Positions 56,487 to 64,000 of a stretch of DNA of 64,000 nucleotides are shown in pieces. The notes below the pieces were generated by a model. The model worked only from the letters and a program-made list of their open reading frames with translations, ran no database searches and was not told the origin of the DNA. Each line of letters starts with the position of its first letter. Positions within the stretch are counted from its first letter, which is position 1. This DNA is from JACCVL01 sp963704295 (GTDB lineage: Bacteria > Actinomycetota > Actinomycetes > Propionibacteriales > Nocardioidaceae), in contig OY969884.1 in assembly GCA_963704295.1 (NCBI GenBank), positions 2,666,001 through 2,730,000 on the forward strand, given 5' to 3'. Made by a program: the position numbers and the translations under genes.

Positions 56487-59400
56487 ACACCGTGCCCACC
56501 TTCGACGTCTGCGGCGAGCTGCCCACCGGCAGCACCGTGCTGGAGGCGAGCGCCGGCACCGGCAAGACGTTCACGATCGCCGCGTTGGCCACCCGCTACG
56601 TGGCCGAGGGTCGGGCCGAGCTGGGTGAGCTGATGCTCGTCACGTTCGGCCGAGCGGCGACCCAGGAGCTTCGCGAGCGGGTGCGCGAGCGGCTGGTGGA
56701 CACCGAGCGGAGGCTGGCCGAGCCGTCCTCGGCGCGCTCCGCCGGGGACTCGCTGGTCCGGCACCTGGCCGCGGGGCCGGACGACGAGGTGGCGCTGCGT
56801 CGCAAGCGGCTGGCGACCGCGCTCGCCGACTTCGATGCGGCGACGATCGCGACCACCCACGGCTTCTGCCAGCAGATGCTCACGGGTCTCGGGGTGGCCG
56901 GCGACTTCGAGCCCGACGGCAGCTTCGTCGAGAGCATCGACGACCTCGTGGTCGAGGTCGTCGACGACCTGTACCTGCGCAGGTACGGCCGGCCCGCGGC
57001 GGAGTCGCCGCAGATCACCTACGGCGACGCGTTGCGCACGGTGCGGGCAGCCGTGGCCGACCGGCACGCCGCCCTGGTGCCCACCGACGCCGACCCCGGG
57101 TCGCTCCCGGCGCTGCGGGAGGGCATCGCCCGGGAGGCGCGCGCCGAGGTGCAGCGACGCAAGCGCCGCCGTCGGCTCCTCGACTACGACGACCTGCTGA
57201 CCCGGCTGCGGGGCGCGCTGGCCGACCCGGTGTCCGGCCCGGCGGCGCGAGCGAGGATCCGGGACCGCTACCGGGTGGTGCTGGTCGACGAGTTCCAGGA
57301 CACCGACCCCGTCCAGTGGGAGATCCTCCGCCTGGCGTTCGCCGGCACCACCACGATGGTCCTGATCGGCGACCCGAAGCAGGCGATCTACGCCTTCCGC
57401 GGCGGTGACGTGGTCACCTACCTCGGTGCGGTCGCCGACGCGACCGACACCGCCACGTTGGGGCGCAACCAGCGAAGTGACGCCGCGCTGCTCGGCGCCC
57501 TCGACCGGGTCTTCCAAGGCGCCGCGCTCGGCTCCCCCGACATCGTCGTCCGGACGGTGGAGTCGGCCCACCCGGGTCGTCGGCTGTCCGGCGCCCCGGT
57601 CGACGCCCCGCTGCGGCTGCGGGTGGTGCGGCGGGACCGGCTGGGGGTCCGCCCCGGCAAGCTCCCGCCGGTGGACCGGGTGCGCGACCTGGTCGCCGCG
57701 GACGTCGCCACGGACGTGGCCCGGCTGCTGGCAGCGCCGACCCGGCTCACCGTCGGCGGTGACCCGCGTCCGGTCGCCCCCGCGGACGTGGCCGTGCTGG
57801 TGCACACCAACAAGCAGGCCGACAAGGTGCGGGCCGCGCTGACCGATGCCGGCGTCCCGGCGGTGCTGACCGGTGCGGTGAACATCTTCGCCACCGAGAT
57901 GGCGACGCAGTGGCTGATCCTGCTGCAGGCCCTGGAGCAGCCGCACCGGGCAGTACGGGCCCGGACGGCGGCGCTCGGCAGCTTCGTCGGCTGGAGCGCG
58001 GCTGAGCTGGCGGCCGCAGGGGACGACGCGATGGACACGCTCGGACCGCTGCTGCGCGAGTGGTCCGACGTGCTGGCCGCCCGCGGCGTCCCGGCGCTGC
58101 TCGAACTGGTGCTCGCTCGTGGCCTGCCCGAGCGGCTGCTGGCCACCGCCGCCGGGGAGCGGCAGCTGACCGACCTCCGGCACCTCGCCGAGACCATGCA
58201 CGCCACCTCGGTCGCCGAGGGTCTCGGGACGGCCGCCCTCGTCGAGTGGCTGCAGCGCCGGATCGCCCTGGCCGCGGCCAACGACGACGTCGCCGAGGAG
58301 CGCACCCGTCGGCTGGACTCCGACGCGGCCGCCGTGCAGGTGGTCACCGTGCACCGCAGCAAGGGGTTGCAGTTCCCGGTGGTCTACGTGCCGTTCGGCT
58401 GGGACCGCTGGACGCCGTCGACTCCGGAGCTGATGCGGCTGCACGACGTCGACGGTCGCCGGTTGCTGGACGTCGGGGGAGCCACCGGGCCGCGGTACGC
58501 CGAGCACCGGGACCGACACGAGGCGGAGGAGGCGGGGGAGACCCTGCGACTGCTGTACGTGGCGCTGACCCGGGCGCAGTGCCAGGTGGTGACCTGGTGG
58601 GCGCCGTCCCACAACACGCCCTGCTCGTCGACGCACCGGCTGCTGTTCGGCGAGGTCGAGGCCGGCCGGGAGCCGCCGGCGCGGGTCGCGGTACCCGACG
58701 ACGAGTCGGTCGCGCGCCGGCTGACGGAGCTGGCGGCGGGATCGGGGGGTGCCGTGCTGCTCGAACAGGTGCCGGAGACGCCGACCGGACGCTGGGAGCC
58801 CCCCACCGGTGCCGCCAGCAGGCTCTCGGCCGCGGTCTTCGACCGGCGCCTCGACTCCGCCTGGCGGCGTACCTCGTACACCGCGTTGACCGCGTCGGCA
58901 CACGAGGCCGACCGGCACCAGGCCGGCGTGTCCAGCGAGCCCACCGAGCCGGTCCTCGACGACGAGACCGACGGGTCGGCGCCGGTGGCCGCCCCCGCTG
59001 CCAGCCCGGAGCCGGCCGCCGAGCCGCTGCGTCAGGTGCGCTCGCCGATGCACGCGCTGCCCGTCGGCGCCGGCTTCGGCATCGTCGTGCACTCGGTGCT
59101 GGAGCGGGTGGACACCGCGGCGGTCGACCTCGGCGCCGAGCTGGTGCTGCGCAGCCGGGAGGTGCTGGACCGGCGGCTCGGCTCCAGCCTCGACCCGGAC
59201 GAGCTCGGTGCCGCGCTGCTGCCGACGCTGGAGACGCCGCTCGGCCCGCTGGCCGGCGGCCTGCGGCTGCGAGACGTCGCGCCGGCGGACCGGCTGGCCG
59301 AGCTGGACTTCGAGCTGCCGCTGAGCGGCGGTGACAACCCAGGCGGGGCTGCCGCGACCGTCGGCTCGATCGCCGGCCTGCTCCGCCGTGAGCTGCCGCC

Positions 59401-59881
59401 GGACGACCTCCTCGCCGACTACCCGGCCCGGCTGGACGCGCTCGACGACCAGGCGCTGCGCGGCTACCTGGTCGGCAGCCTGGACGCGGTGCTGAGGGTC
59501 CGCGGCCCGGACGGGGAGCCGACCTACCTGGTCGCCGACTACAAGACGAACTGGCTCGGTGGCGGGTTCGACGGCGGCACGAACGATCCGCTGTCTGCCT
59601 GGCACTACCGACCGACGGCGCTCACCGAGGCGATGCTCGCGGCGCACTACCCGCTGCAGCTGCTGCTGTACCTGGTGGCGCTGCACCGCTATCTGCGCTG
59701 GCGACAACCCGGGTACGCACCGGAGGTGCACCTCGCCGGCGGGCTGTACCTGTTCCTGCGCGGAATGTGCGGCCCGGACACACCGGTGGTGGACGGGCTG
59801 CCGTGCGGAGTGTTCGGGTGGCGTCCGCCGGCCGGTCTGGTGGCCGCGCTGTCGCGCCTGCTGGCCGGAGGTGCCGGATGA
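56483..59881 (+). CDS. recB: Exonuclease V subunit RecB (helicase-nuclease)
   Basis: 1132 residues from GTG 56483, overlapping the recC stop. UvrD-type helicase: Walker A EASAGTGKTFT (21-31), motif II VVLVDEFQDTDPVQWE, motif IV LGRNQRSD, motif VI LLYVALTRAQCQVVTWW. C-terminal nuclease domain with D1019-x-K1021 in YLVADYKTNWLGG. The frame is intact. It unwinds 3'-5' and cuts DNA ends for recombination. Confidence 0.95.
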   Translation: MNTVPTFDVCGELPTGSTVLEASAGTGKTFTIAALATRYVAEGRAELGELMLVTFGRAATQELRERVRERLVDTERRLAEPSSARSAGDSLVRHLAAGPDDEVALRRKRLATALADFDAATIATTHGFCQQMLTGLGVAGDFEPDGSFVESIDDLVVEVVDDLYLRRYGRPAAESPQITYGDALRTVRAAVADRHAALVPTDADPGSLPALREGIAREARAEVQRRKRRRRLLDYDDLLTRLRGALADPVSGPAARARIRDRYRVVLVDEFQDTDPVQWEILRLAFAGTTTMVLIGDPKQAIYAFRGGDVVTYLGAVADATDTATLGRNQRSDAALLGALDRVFQGAALGSPDIVVRTVESAHPGRRLSGAPVDAPLRLRVVRRDRLGVRPGKLPPVDRVRDLVAADVATDVARLLAAPTRLTVGGDPRPVAPADVAVLVHTNKQADKVRAALTDAGVPAVLTGAVNIFATEMATQWLILLQALEQPHRAVRARTAALGSFVGWSAAELAAAGDDAMDTLGPLLREWSDVLAARGVPALLELVLARGLPERLLATAAGERQLTDLRHLAETMHATSVAEGLGTAALVEWLQRRIALAAANDDVAEERTRRLDSDAAAVQVVTVHRSKGLQFPVVYVPFGWDRWTPSTPELMRLHDVDGRRLLDVGGATGPRYAEHRDRHEAEEAGETLRLLYVALTRAQCQVVTWWAPSHNTPCSSTHRLLFGEVEAGREPPARVAVPDDESVARRLTELAAGSGGAVLLEQVPETPTGRWEPPTGAASRLSAAVFDRRLDSAWRRTSYTALTASAHEADRHQAGVSSEPTEPVLDDETDGSAPVAAPAASPEPAAEPLRQVRSPMHALPVGAGFGIVVHSVLERVDTAAVDLGAELVLRSREVLDRRLGSSLDPDELGAALLPTLETPLGPLAGGLRLRDVAPADRLAELDFELPLSGGDNPGGAAATVGSIAGLLRRELPPDDLLADYPARLDALDDQALRGYLVGSLDAVLRVRGPDGEPTYLVADYKTNWLGGGFDGGTNDPLSAWHYRPTALTEAMLAAHYPLQLLLYLVALHRYLRWRQPGYAPEVHLAGGLYLFLRGMCGPDTPVVDGLPCGVFGWRPPAGLVAALSRLLAGGAG

Positions 59882-61796
59882 CCGCCGCGGTCTCCGAGGC
59901 GCCCGACCCGGCCGACGTCCGGCTGGCGCTCGGGGCGACCGGACTGCTGCGGGACTTCAACCAGGCGGGCGTGCTGGTGGCCGCCGACGTACACGTGGCG
60001 CAGCGGCTGGCCCGCCTGGCCGGCGAGCGCGACGAGCCCGTGCTGCTGGCGGTGGCGATCGCGGTGCGCGCGGTGCGGCTGGGCTCGGTCTGCGTGCCGC
60101 TGTCGGAGGTGGCGGACTCGGTCGCGCTGGAGGACGAGTCGGGCGTGAACGTCCCCGTGGACCGGACGGCCGGCCAGGACCTGCTGGCCTGGCCCGATCC
60201 CGCGGACTGGCTCGCCGCGTGTGCCGACAGCCCGCTCGTCGCGGTCGGCCCCGACGCGCACCCGGAGCGACCGCTGCGACTGGTCGGCGACTTGCTCTAC
60301 CTCGACCGCTACTGGCGGCAGGAGGAGCTGGTACGCCGGCAGCTCGACGAGCGGGCCGGGCGCACCGGAGCACCGGTCGACCTGGCAGCCTTGCGGAGCG
60401 CCCTCGCCCGGCTGTTCGACTCCCCGGCGCCGGACCGGCAACGGCTGGCAGCGGCGACCGCGGCCGTGCGGTCGCTGACGGTGCTCGCCGGCGGACCCGG
60501 GACGGGCAAGACGACGACGGTGGCGAAGCTGCTCGAGCTGCTCGCGGCCCAGCCCGGGCCGGCGACGCGGATCGCGCTGGCGGCGCCGACCGGCAAGGCG
60601 GCCGCCCGATTGCAGCAGGCGGTGGACGACGCGGTCTCCGCGGGACGGCTGCGGCCCGGCGGGCAGTCGGCGTCGACGCTGCACCGGCTGCTCGGCCGCC
60701 GGCCGGGGAGCAACAGCCGGTTCCGCCACGACCGGGACAACCGGTTGCCGTACGACGTCGTGGTGGTGGACGAGACGTCGATGGTGTCGCTGACCCTGAT
60801 GGCGCGACTGCTGGACGCGCTTCGGCCGGACACCCGGCTGGTGCTGGTCGGGGATCCCGACCAGCTGGCGTCGGTGGAGGCGGGGGCGGTGCTCGGCGAC
60901 CTGGTCGCCCGTCCGCCGGCCGCGTCGGCGGCGGTGCCCCCCGAGCTGTCCGAGGTGGTGGGTGCCGACCTGCCGGAGCCGGTCGGACCCGCCGGCGGCG
61001 AGTTCCGGAACGGGGTGGTGCGGCTCACCACCCCGCACCGGTACGGCCGCGAGATCGGCGCGCTCGCCGAAGCGGTGCAGGACGCGGACCCGGAGCGGGT
61101 GCTGGCCATCCTCCGCACCGGCGGGTCGGCGGTGTCGTTCGTGGACGTCCCCGAGGGTGGCGCCCTTGGTGCGGAGCAGCTGAGCGGCCTGCGCGACGAT
61201 GTGGTCGACGCGGCCCGCGAGCTGACGCTGCCGCCCGCGCCGGTGACGCGCGGACCGCACTGGCCGGGCTGGAGCGGCACCGGCTGCTGTGCGCGCACCG
61301 GCGGGGCCCGCACGGCGTCGCCCGGTGGAGCCCGGAGGTGGAGCGCTGGGCCGCCGCGGTGATCGACCCCGCCGAGGGCGGGCCGAGCCGGCAGCCGGAG
61401 TGGTACGTCGGGAGGCCGTTGCTGGTCACGACGAACGACTACGAGGTGGGGGTGTTCAACGGGGACACCGGCGTGGTGGTGGACATCGCCGAGCGCGGCC
61501 CGATGGCCGCCTTCGGTCGTGGCGGCGAGCCCTGGTTGCTCAGCCCGCATCGGCTGTCCGCCGTGCAGACCGTGCACGCGATGACCGTGCACCGGGCCCA
61601 GGGCAGCCAGTTCGGCCGGGTCACGCTGCTGCTGCCGCCGGCCGAGTCCCGGGCGCTCACCCGCGAGCTGTTCTACACCGCGGTCACCCGGGCGCAGCAG
61701 CACGTGCGGGTGGTCGGCAGCGAGGACGCCGTCCGCGCCGCGGTGCTGCGTCCCGTCGTCCGGGCCAGCGGCCTGCGTCGAGGCCGTGGCGGCTGA
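59878..61796 (+). CDS. recD: Exonuclease V subunit RecD, with a one-base frameshift
   Basis: 5'-3' SF1B helicase, start ATG overlapping the recB stop (ATGA). Walker A GGPGTGKTTT (about 205), VVVDETSMVSLTLM (motif II), DPDQLASVEAGAVLGDL. After ARELTL the frame is lost at 61230/61231; inserting one G gives AARAGDARTALAGLERHR and the rest (WYVGRPLLVTTNDYEVGVFNGDTG, TVHAMTVHRAQGSQF, FYTAVTRAQQHVRVVG), 639 residues in all. As read, the product would lack motifs V and VI. Same doubt between error and real mutation as for recC. Confidence 0.9.
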
Positions 61797-61914
61797 CCTG
61801 CCCGCTTTGTCCGCGGCTGTCCGCAGCGGATGCCACGTGTTTCCCGGAAAGGGTGGACAGCCTCGCTCGCGAGGAGTTGCGTCGGGGACCTACCGCGACC
61901 AGGAAGGCTGTCCC

Positions 61915-63300
61915 ATGGCCGACGTCAGCACGCTTCCCACCACCGACGCTCCAGGCCCGGGCGACGTCGTCCGGCCCGGGGACGAGAACTACGACGAGGC
62001 CCGCCGGGTGTTCAACGGCATGGTCGACCGGTCCCCGGCGATGATCGTGCGCTGCCGGGACGCCGGCGGGGTGGCGGCCGCGATCGAGCTGGCCCGGGAG
62101 CGCCGGCTCCCGGTGTCGGTGTACGGCGGCGGGCACGGGGTGACGGGGTCGGCGGTGGTGGACGGCGGGCTGTGCATCGACCTGCGTGGCATGAAGACCG
62201 TGCTCGTCGACCCGACCGCCCGAGTGCTGGTCGCCGACGCCGGCCTCACCTGGGGCGAGATCGACGCGGCAACGCAGGAGCACGGCCTGGCCGTCACCGG
62301 TGGCCGGGTCTCGGACACCGGCGTGGGTGGGCTCGCGCTCGGCAGCGGCAGCGGTTGGCTGGAGCGCTCGTTCGGCTTCACCTGCGACAACCTGCTCGAG
62401 GCGGAGGTGGTCACCGCCGACGGCCGGGTCGTGACCGCCTCGGAGACCGAGAACCCCGAGCTGTTCTGGGGGCTTCGCGGTGGTGGTGGCAACTTCGGCA
62501 TCGTCACCCGGTTCACCCTGCAGCTGCACCCGGTCGGGCCGGTGGTCCTCGGGGGCATGGTGATGTACCCGGCGGACATGGCCGGCGCGGTGACGCGGCA
62601 CTGGCGCGACTTCATGCTGGACGCCCCGGACGAGGTCGGCACCGGGCTGGCCTTCCTGACCGCGCCGCCGGCTCCGTTCGTGCCCGAGCCGGCGCGAGGC
62701 AAACCCGCCGTCGGGATCATCTGCTGCTACTCGGGGATGGTGGAGGACGGGCAGCGAGTGCTGGAGCCGCTGCTGTCGTTCGGTCCGCCAGCGGTCACGA
62801 TGGTGCAGCCGATGCCGTACGTCGCGGTGCAGCAGCTCATCGACGAGGCCAACCCGAAGGGGATGCGCAACTACTGGTCTGCCGACTTCCTGGCCGAACT
62901 GCCGGACGACGCGGTCGACACGCTGGTCGGGCTCGCAACCCGGGCGCCGTCGCCGCTGTCCCAGGTCATCGTCGTCCCCGGCGGCGGCGCGATCTCCCGC
63001 ATGCCGGAGGACGCCAGCGCATTCGGTGAACGGCACGCCCCGTGGAACGTCCACTACCTGTCGATGTGGCCCGACGCCGAGAACGACGCGGCGAACATCG
63101 CGCACACCCGCACGATGGCGCAGGCGATGAAGCCGTGGACGACCGGCCGGGCCTACCTGAACTTCATCGGCGACGAGGGCAGCGGTCGCGTGGCTGCCGC
63201 GTTCGGACCGGAGAAGTTCGCGCGGCTGCGGGCGCTGAAGAAGGTGTGGGACCCGGACAACGTGTTCCGGCACAACCAGAACATCCCGCCGGCCGACTGA
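61915..63300 (+). CDS. FAD-linked oxidase, berberine-bridge type
   Basis: 461 residues from ATG 61915 (AGGAAGG before it). PCMH FAD-binding domain: SVYGGGHGVTG with His74, the 8-alpha covalent FAD ligand, then DTGVGGLALGSGSGWLERSFG and FWGLRGGGGNFGIVTRF. The Cys for a second covalent bond is not at its usual place, so FAD is probably bound once. C-terminal BBE motif YLNFIGDEG and WDPDNVFRHNQNI. Oxidises an alcohol or amine in secondary metabolism; substrate unknown. No signal peptide. Confidence 0.9.
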   Translation: MADVSTLPTTDAPGPGDVVRPGDENYDEARRVFNGMVDRSPAMIVRCRDAGGVAAAIELARERRLPVSVYGGGHGVTGSAVVDGGLCIDLRGMKTVLVDPTARVLVADAGLTWGEIDAATQEHGLAVTGGRVSDTGVGGLALGSGSGWLERSFGFTCDNLLEAEVVTADGRVVTASETENPELFWGLRGGGGNFGIVTRFTLQLHPVGPVVLGGMVMYPADMAGAVTRHWRDFMLDAPDEVGTGLAFLTAPPAPFVPEPARGKPAVGIICCYSGMVEDGQRVLEPLLSFGPPAVTMVQPMPYVAVQQLIDEANPKGMRNYWSADFLAELPDDAVDTLVGLATRAPSPLSQVIVVPGGGAISRMPEDASAFGERHAPWNVHYLSMWPDAENDAANIAHTRTMAQAMKPWTTGRAYLNFIGDEGSGRVAAAFGPEKFARLRALKKVWDPDNVFRHNQNIPPAD

Positions 63301-63311
63301 GTGCCGCAGCG

Positions 63312-64000
63312 TCAGTCGCCCAGCAGCACGCGGGCGCCGAGCAGCAGCGCGCCGACGGTGACGAGCAGGAAGCACAGCACCCATCCGGTGGCGGGCAGCG
63401 GTGTCAGCCGACCCAGCTGGTCGGCGTCGCTGTCACGTGTCCGATGCCGGCGGCGTCGGGACTGCAACTCGACCACCGGGCGCGGCGCGGCGAGCAGGAG
63501 GAACCAGGCGACGAGGTAGGCGAACCCCGACTGGGCCTCGGCCGGGAGCCACCACGAGACTGCAAAGACCACGGCGCCGCTCACCAGCACCGACCACAGG
63601 CCGAACCAGTTCCGGATCTGCACCAGCAGCAGCGCCAGCAGAACGAGCAGTCCCCAGAGCAGACCGACTGCGTGACCGAGGCCGAGCACTCCGGCGGCGG
63701 CCAGCCCGAGCAGTCCCGGTCCGACGTACCCGGCGGCCGCGGTCAGCACCATGCCGACGCCGGTCGGCCTGCCGCGGGAGACCGTCAGCCCGGAGGTGTC
63801 CGAATGCAGCCGGATGCCGGCCAGCCGCCGACCGGTCAGCAGCGCCACCAGTCCGTGCGCGCCCTCGTGCACCAGGGTCACCACGTGCCGGGTGACCGGC
63901 CAGGCGCCGGGCGCGAGCACCAGCAGGGCGGCGATGAGCGCGGCTCCGGCGACCACCCGGTCGTCCGGCTGCGGCTGCGTGGACGCGATCCGATCCCAGA
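63312..64000 (-). CDS. M50B-like membrane metallopeptidase, 5' end outside the window
   Basis: The frame is open to the window edge, and the residues before the GTG at 63956 (WDRIASTQPQPDDR) still look coding, so the true start is beyond 64000. Zinc motif VHEGAHGLVALLTG, then GIRLHSDTSGLTVSRGRPTG and GYVGPGLLGLAAAG, with five to six hydrophobic helices. The family is common in actinomycetes (M50B-like, DUF of unknown substrate). Convergent with the oxidase gene, 11 bases between stops. Confidence 0.85.
   Translation of the reverse strand, partial: WDRIASTQPQPDDRVVAGAALIAALLVLAPGAWPVTRHVVTLVHEGAHGLVALLTGRRLAGIRLHSDTSGLTVSRGRPTGVGMVLTAAAGYVGPGLLGLAAAGVLGLGHAVGLLWGLLVLLALLLVQIRNWFGLWSVLVSGAVVFAVSWWLPAEAQSGFAYLVAWFLLLAAPRPVVELQSRRRRHRTRDSDADQLGRLTPLPATGWVLCFLLVTVGALLLGARVLLGD

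Noticed and set aside
1..64000. tRNA, rRNA, prophage or insertion sequence
   Set aside because: No cloverleaf with conserved T-loop, no rRNA segment, and no transposase, integrase or phage structural protein was recognised in any frame.

Overview
The window is about 72 % GC, with very dense genes, many GTG starts and many 4-base ATGA/GTGA start-stop overlaps. The gene order miaB, miaA, dapF, hflX, lexA, LysM cell-division gene, nrdR is the order known from Mycobacterium and other actinomycetes. It therefore comes from a high-GC actinomycete (Actinomycetota). The genus cannot be fixed from the sequence; an aerobic soil-type organism that uses vitamin B12 is likely.

Positions 1-28000 are a conserved core. 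A glutamate-type ABC transporter (gluABC, minus strand) is followed by tRNA modification (miaB, miaA), a glutathione/gamma-glutamyl enzyme (ggt), lysine and cell-wall synthesis (dapF), the ribosome-associated GTPase hflX, a DinG-type helicase, and the SOS pair lexA / LysM septation gene with an array of SOS boxes between them. A tight four-gene operon (acyl-CoA-dehydrogenase-like, PIG-L deacetylase, NodS-type methyltransferase, glycosyltransferase; 17856-20986) looks like a small biosynthetic or modification cassette. Next come Dps, and nrdR with the B12-dependent ribonucleotide reductase nrdJ, which carries a 400-residue intein whose homing endonuclease looks dead.

Positions 28000-37400 are accessory and partly decayed. 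They hold a pseudogene cut by one amber codon, a YbjN-like + NERD-nuclease/helicase pair, a vapC toxin remnant, an SDR enzyme, a DinB-family protein, a metallophosphatase, an ArsR/AHSA1/AhpD-like operon with paired operators, a membrane-protein remnant and a two-domain ABM protein.

Positions 37419-48307 are a one-carbon unit for methylated amines. It contains a corrinoid protein, a non-pyrrolysine MttB-family methyltransferase, an MtrH-like folate methyltransferase, a [2Fe-2S] corrinoid reactivase, two small conserved proteins (DUF1638 and Virulence_fact families), a dimethylglycine/sarcosine dehydrogenase, a second FAD amine oxidase, and a divergent IclR regulator with a perfect palindrome in front of the corrinoid gene. 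The likely logic is stepwise demethylation of a betaine-like compound, with the methyl groups passed to tetrahydrofolate.

Positions 48375-64000 hold a UV-damage glycosylase with an ATC start, an F420-type nitroreductase, an acyl-CoA dehydrogenase, a flavin amine oxidase, recC-recB-recD, a berberine-bridge-type oxidase and the end of an M50 peptidase.

Two features run across the window. A short repeat family (core CGATCCGCGACTTYTGC) occurs 23 times between genes, usually as forward copies followed by inverted ones. There are also three single-base frameshifts (nrdJ start, recC, recD), which are either assembly errors or real damage.
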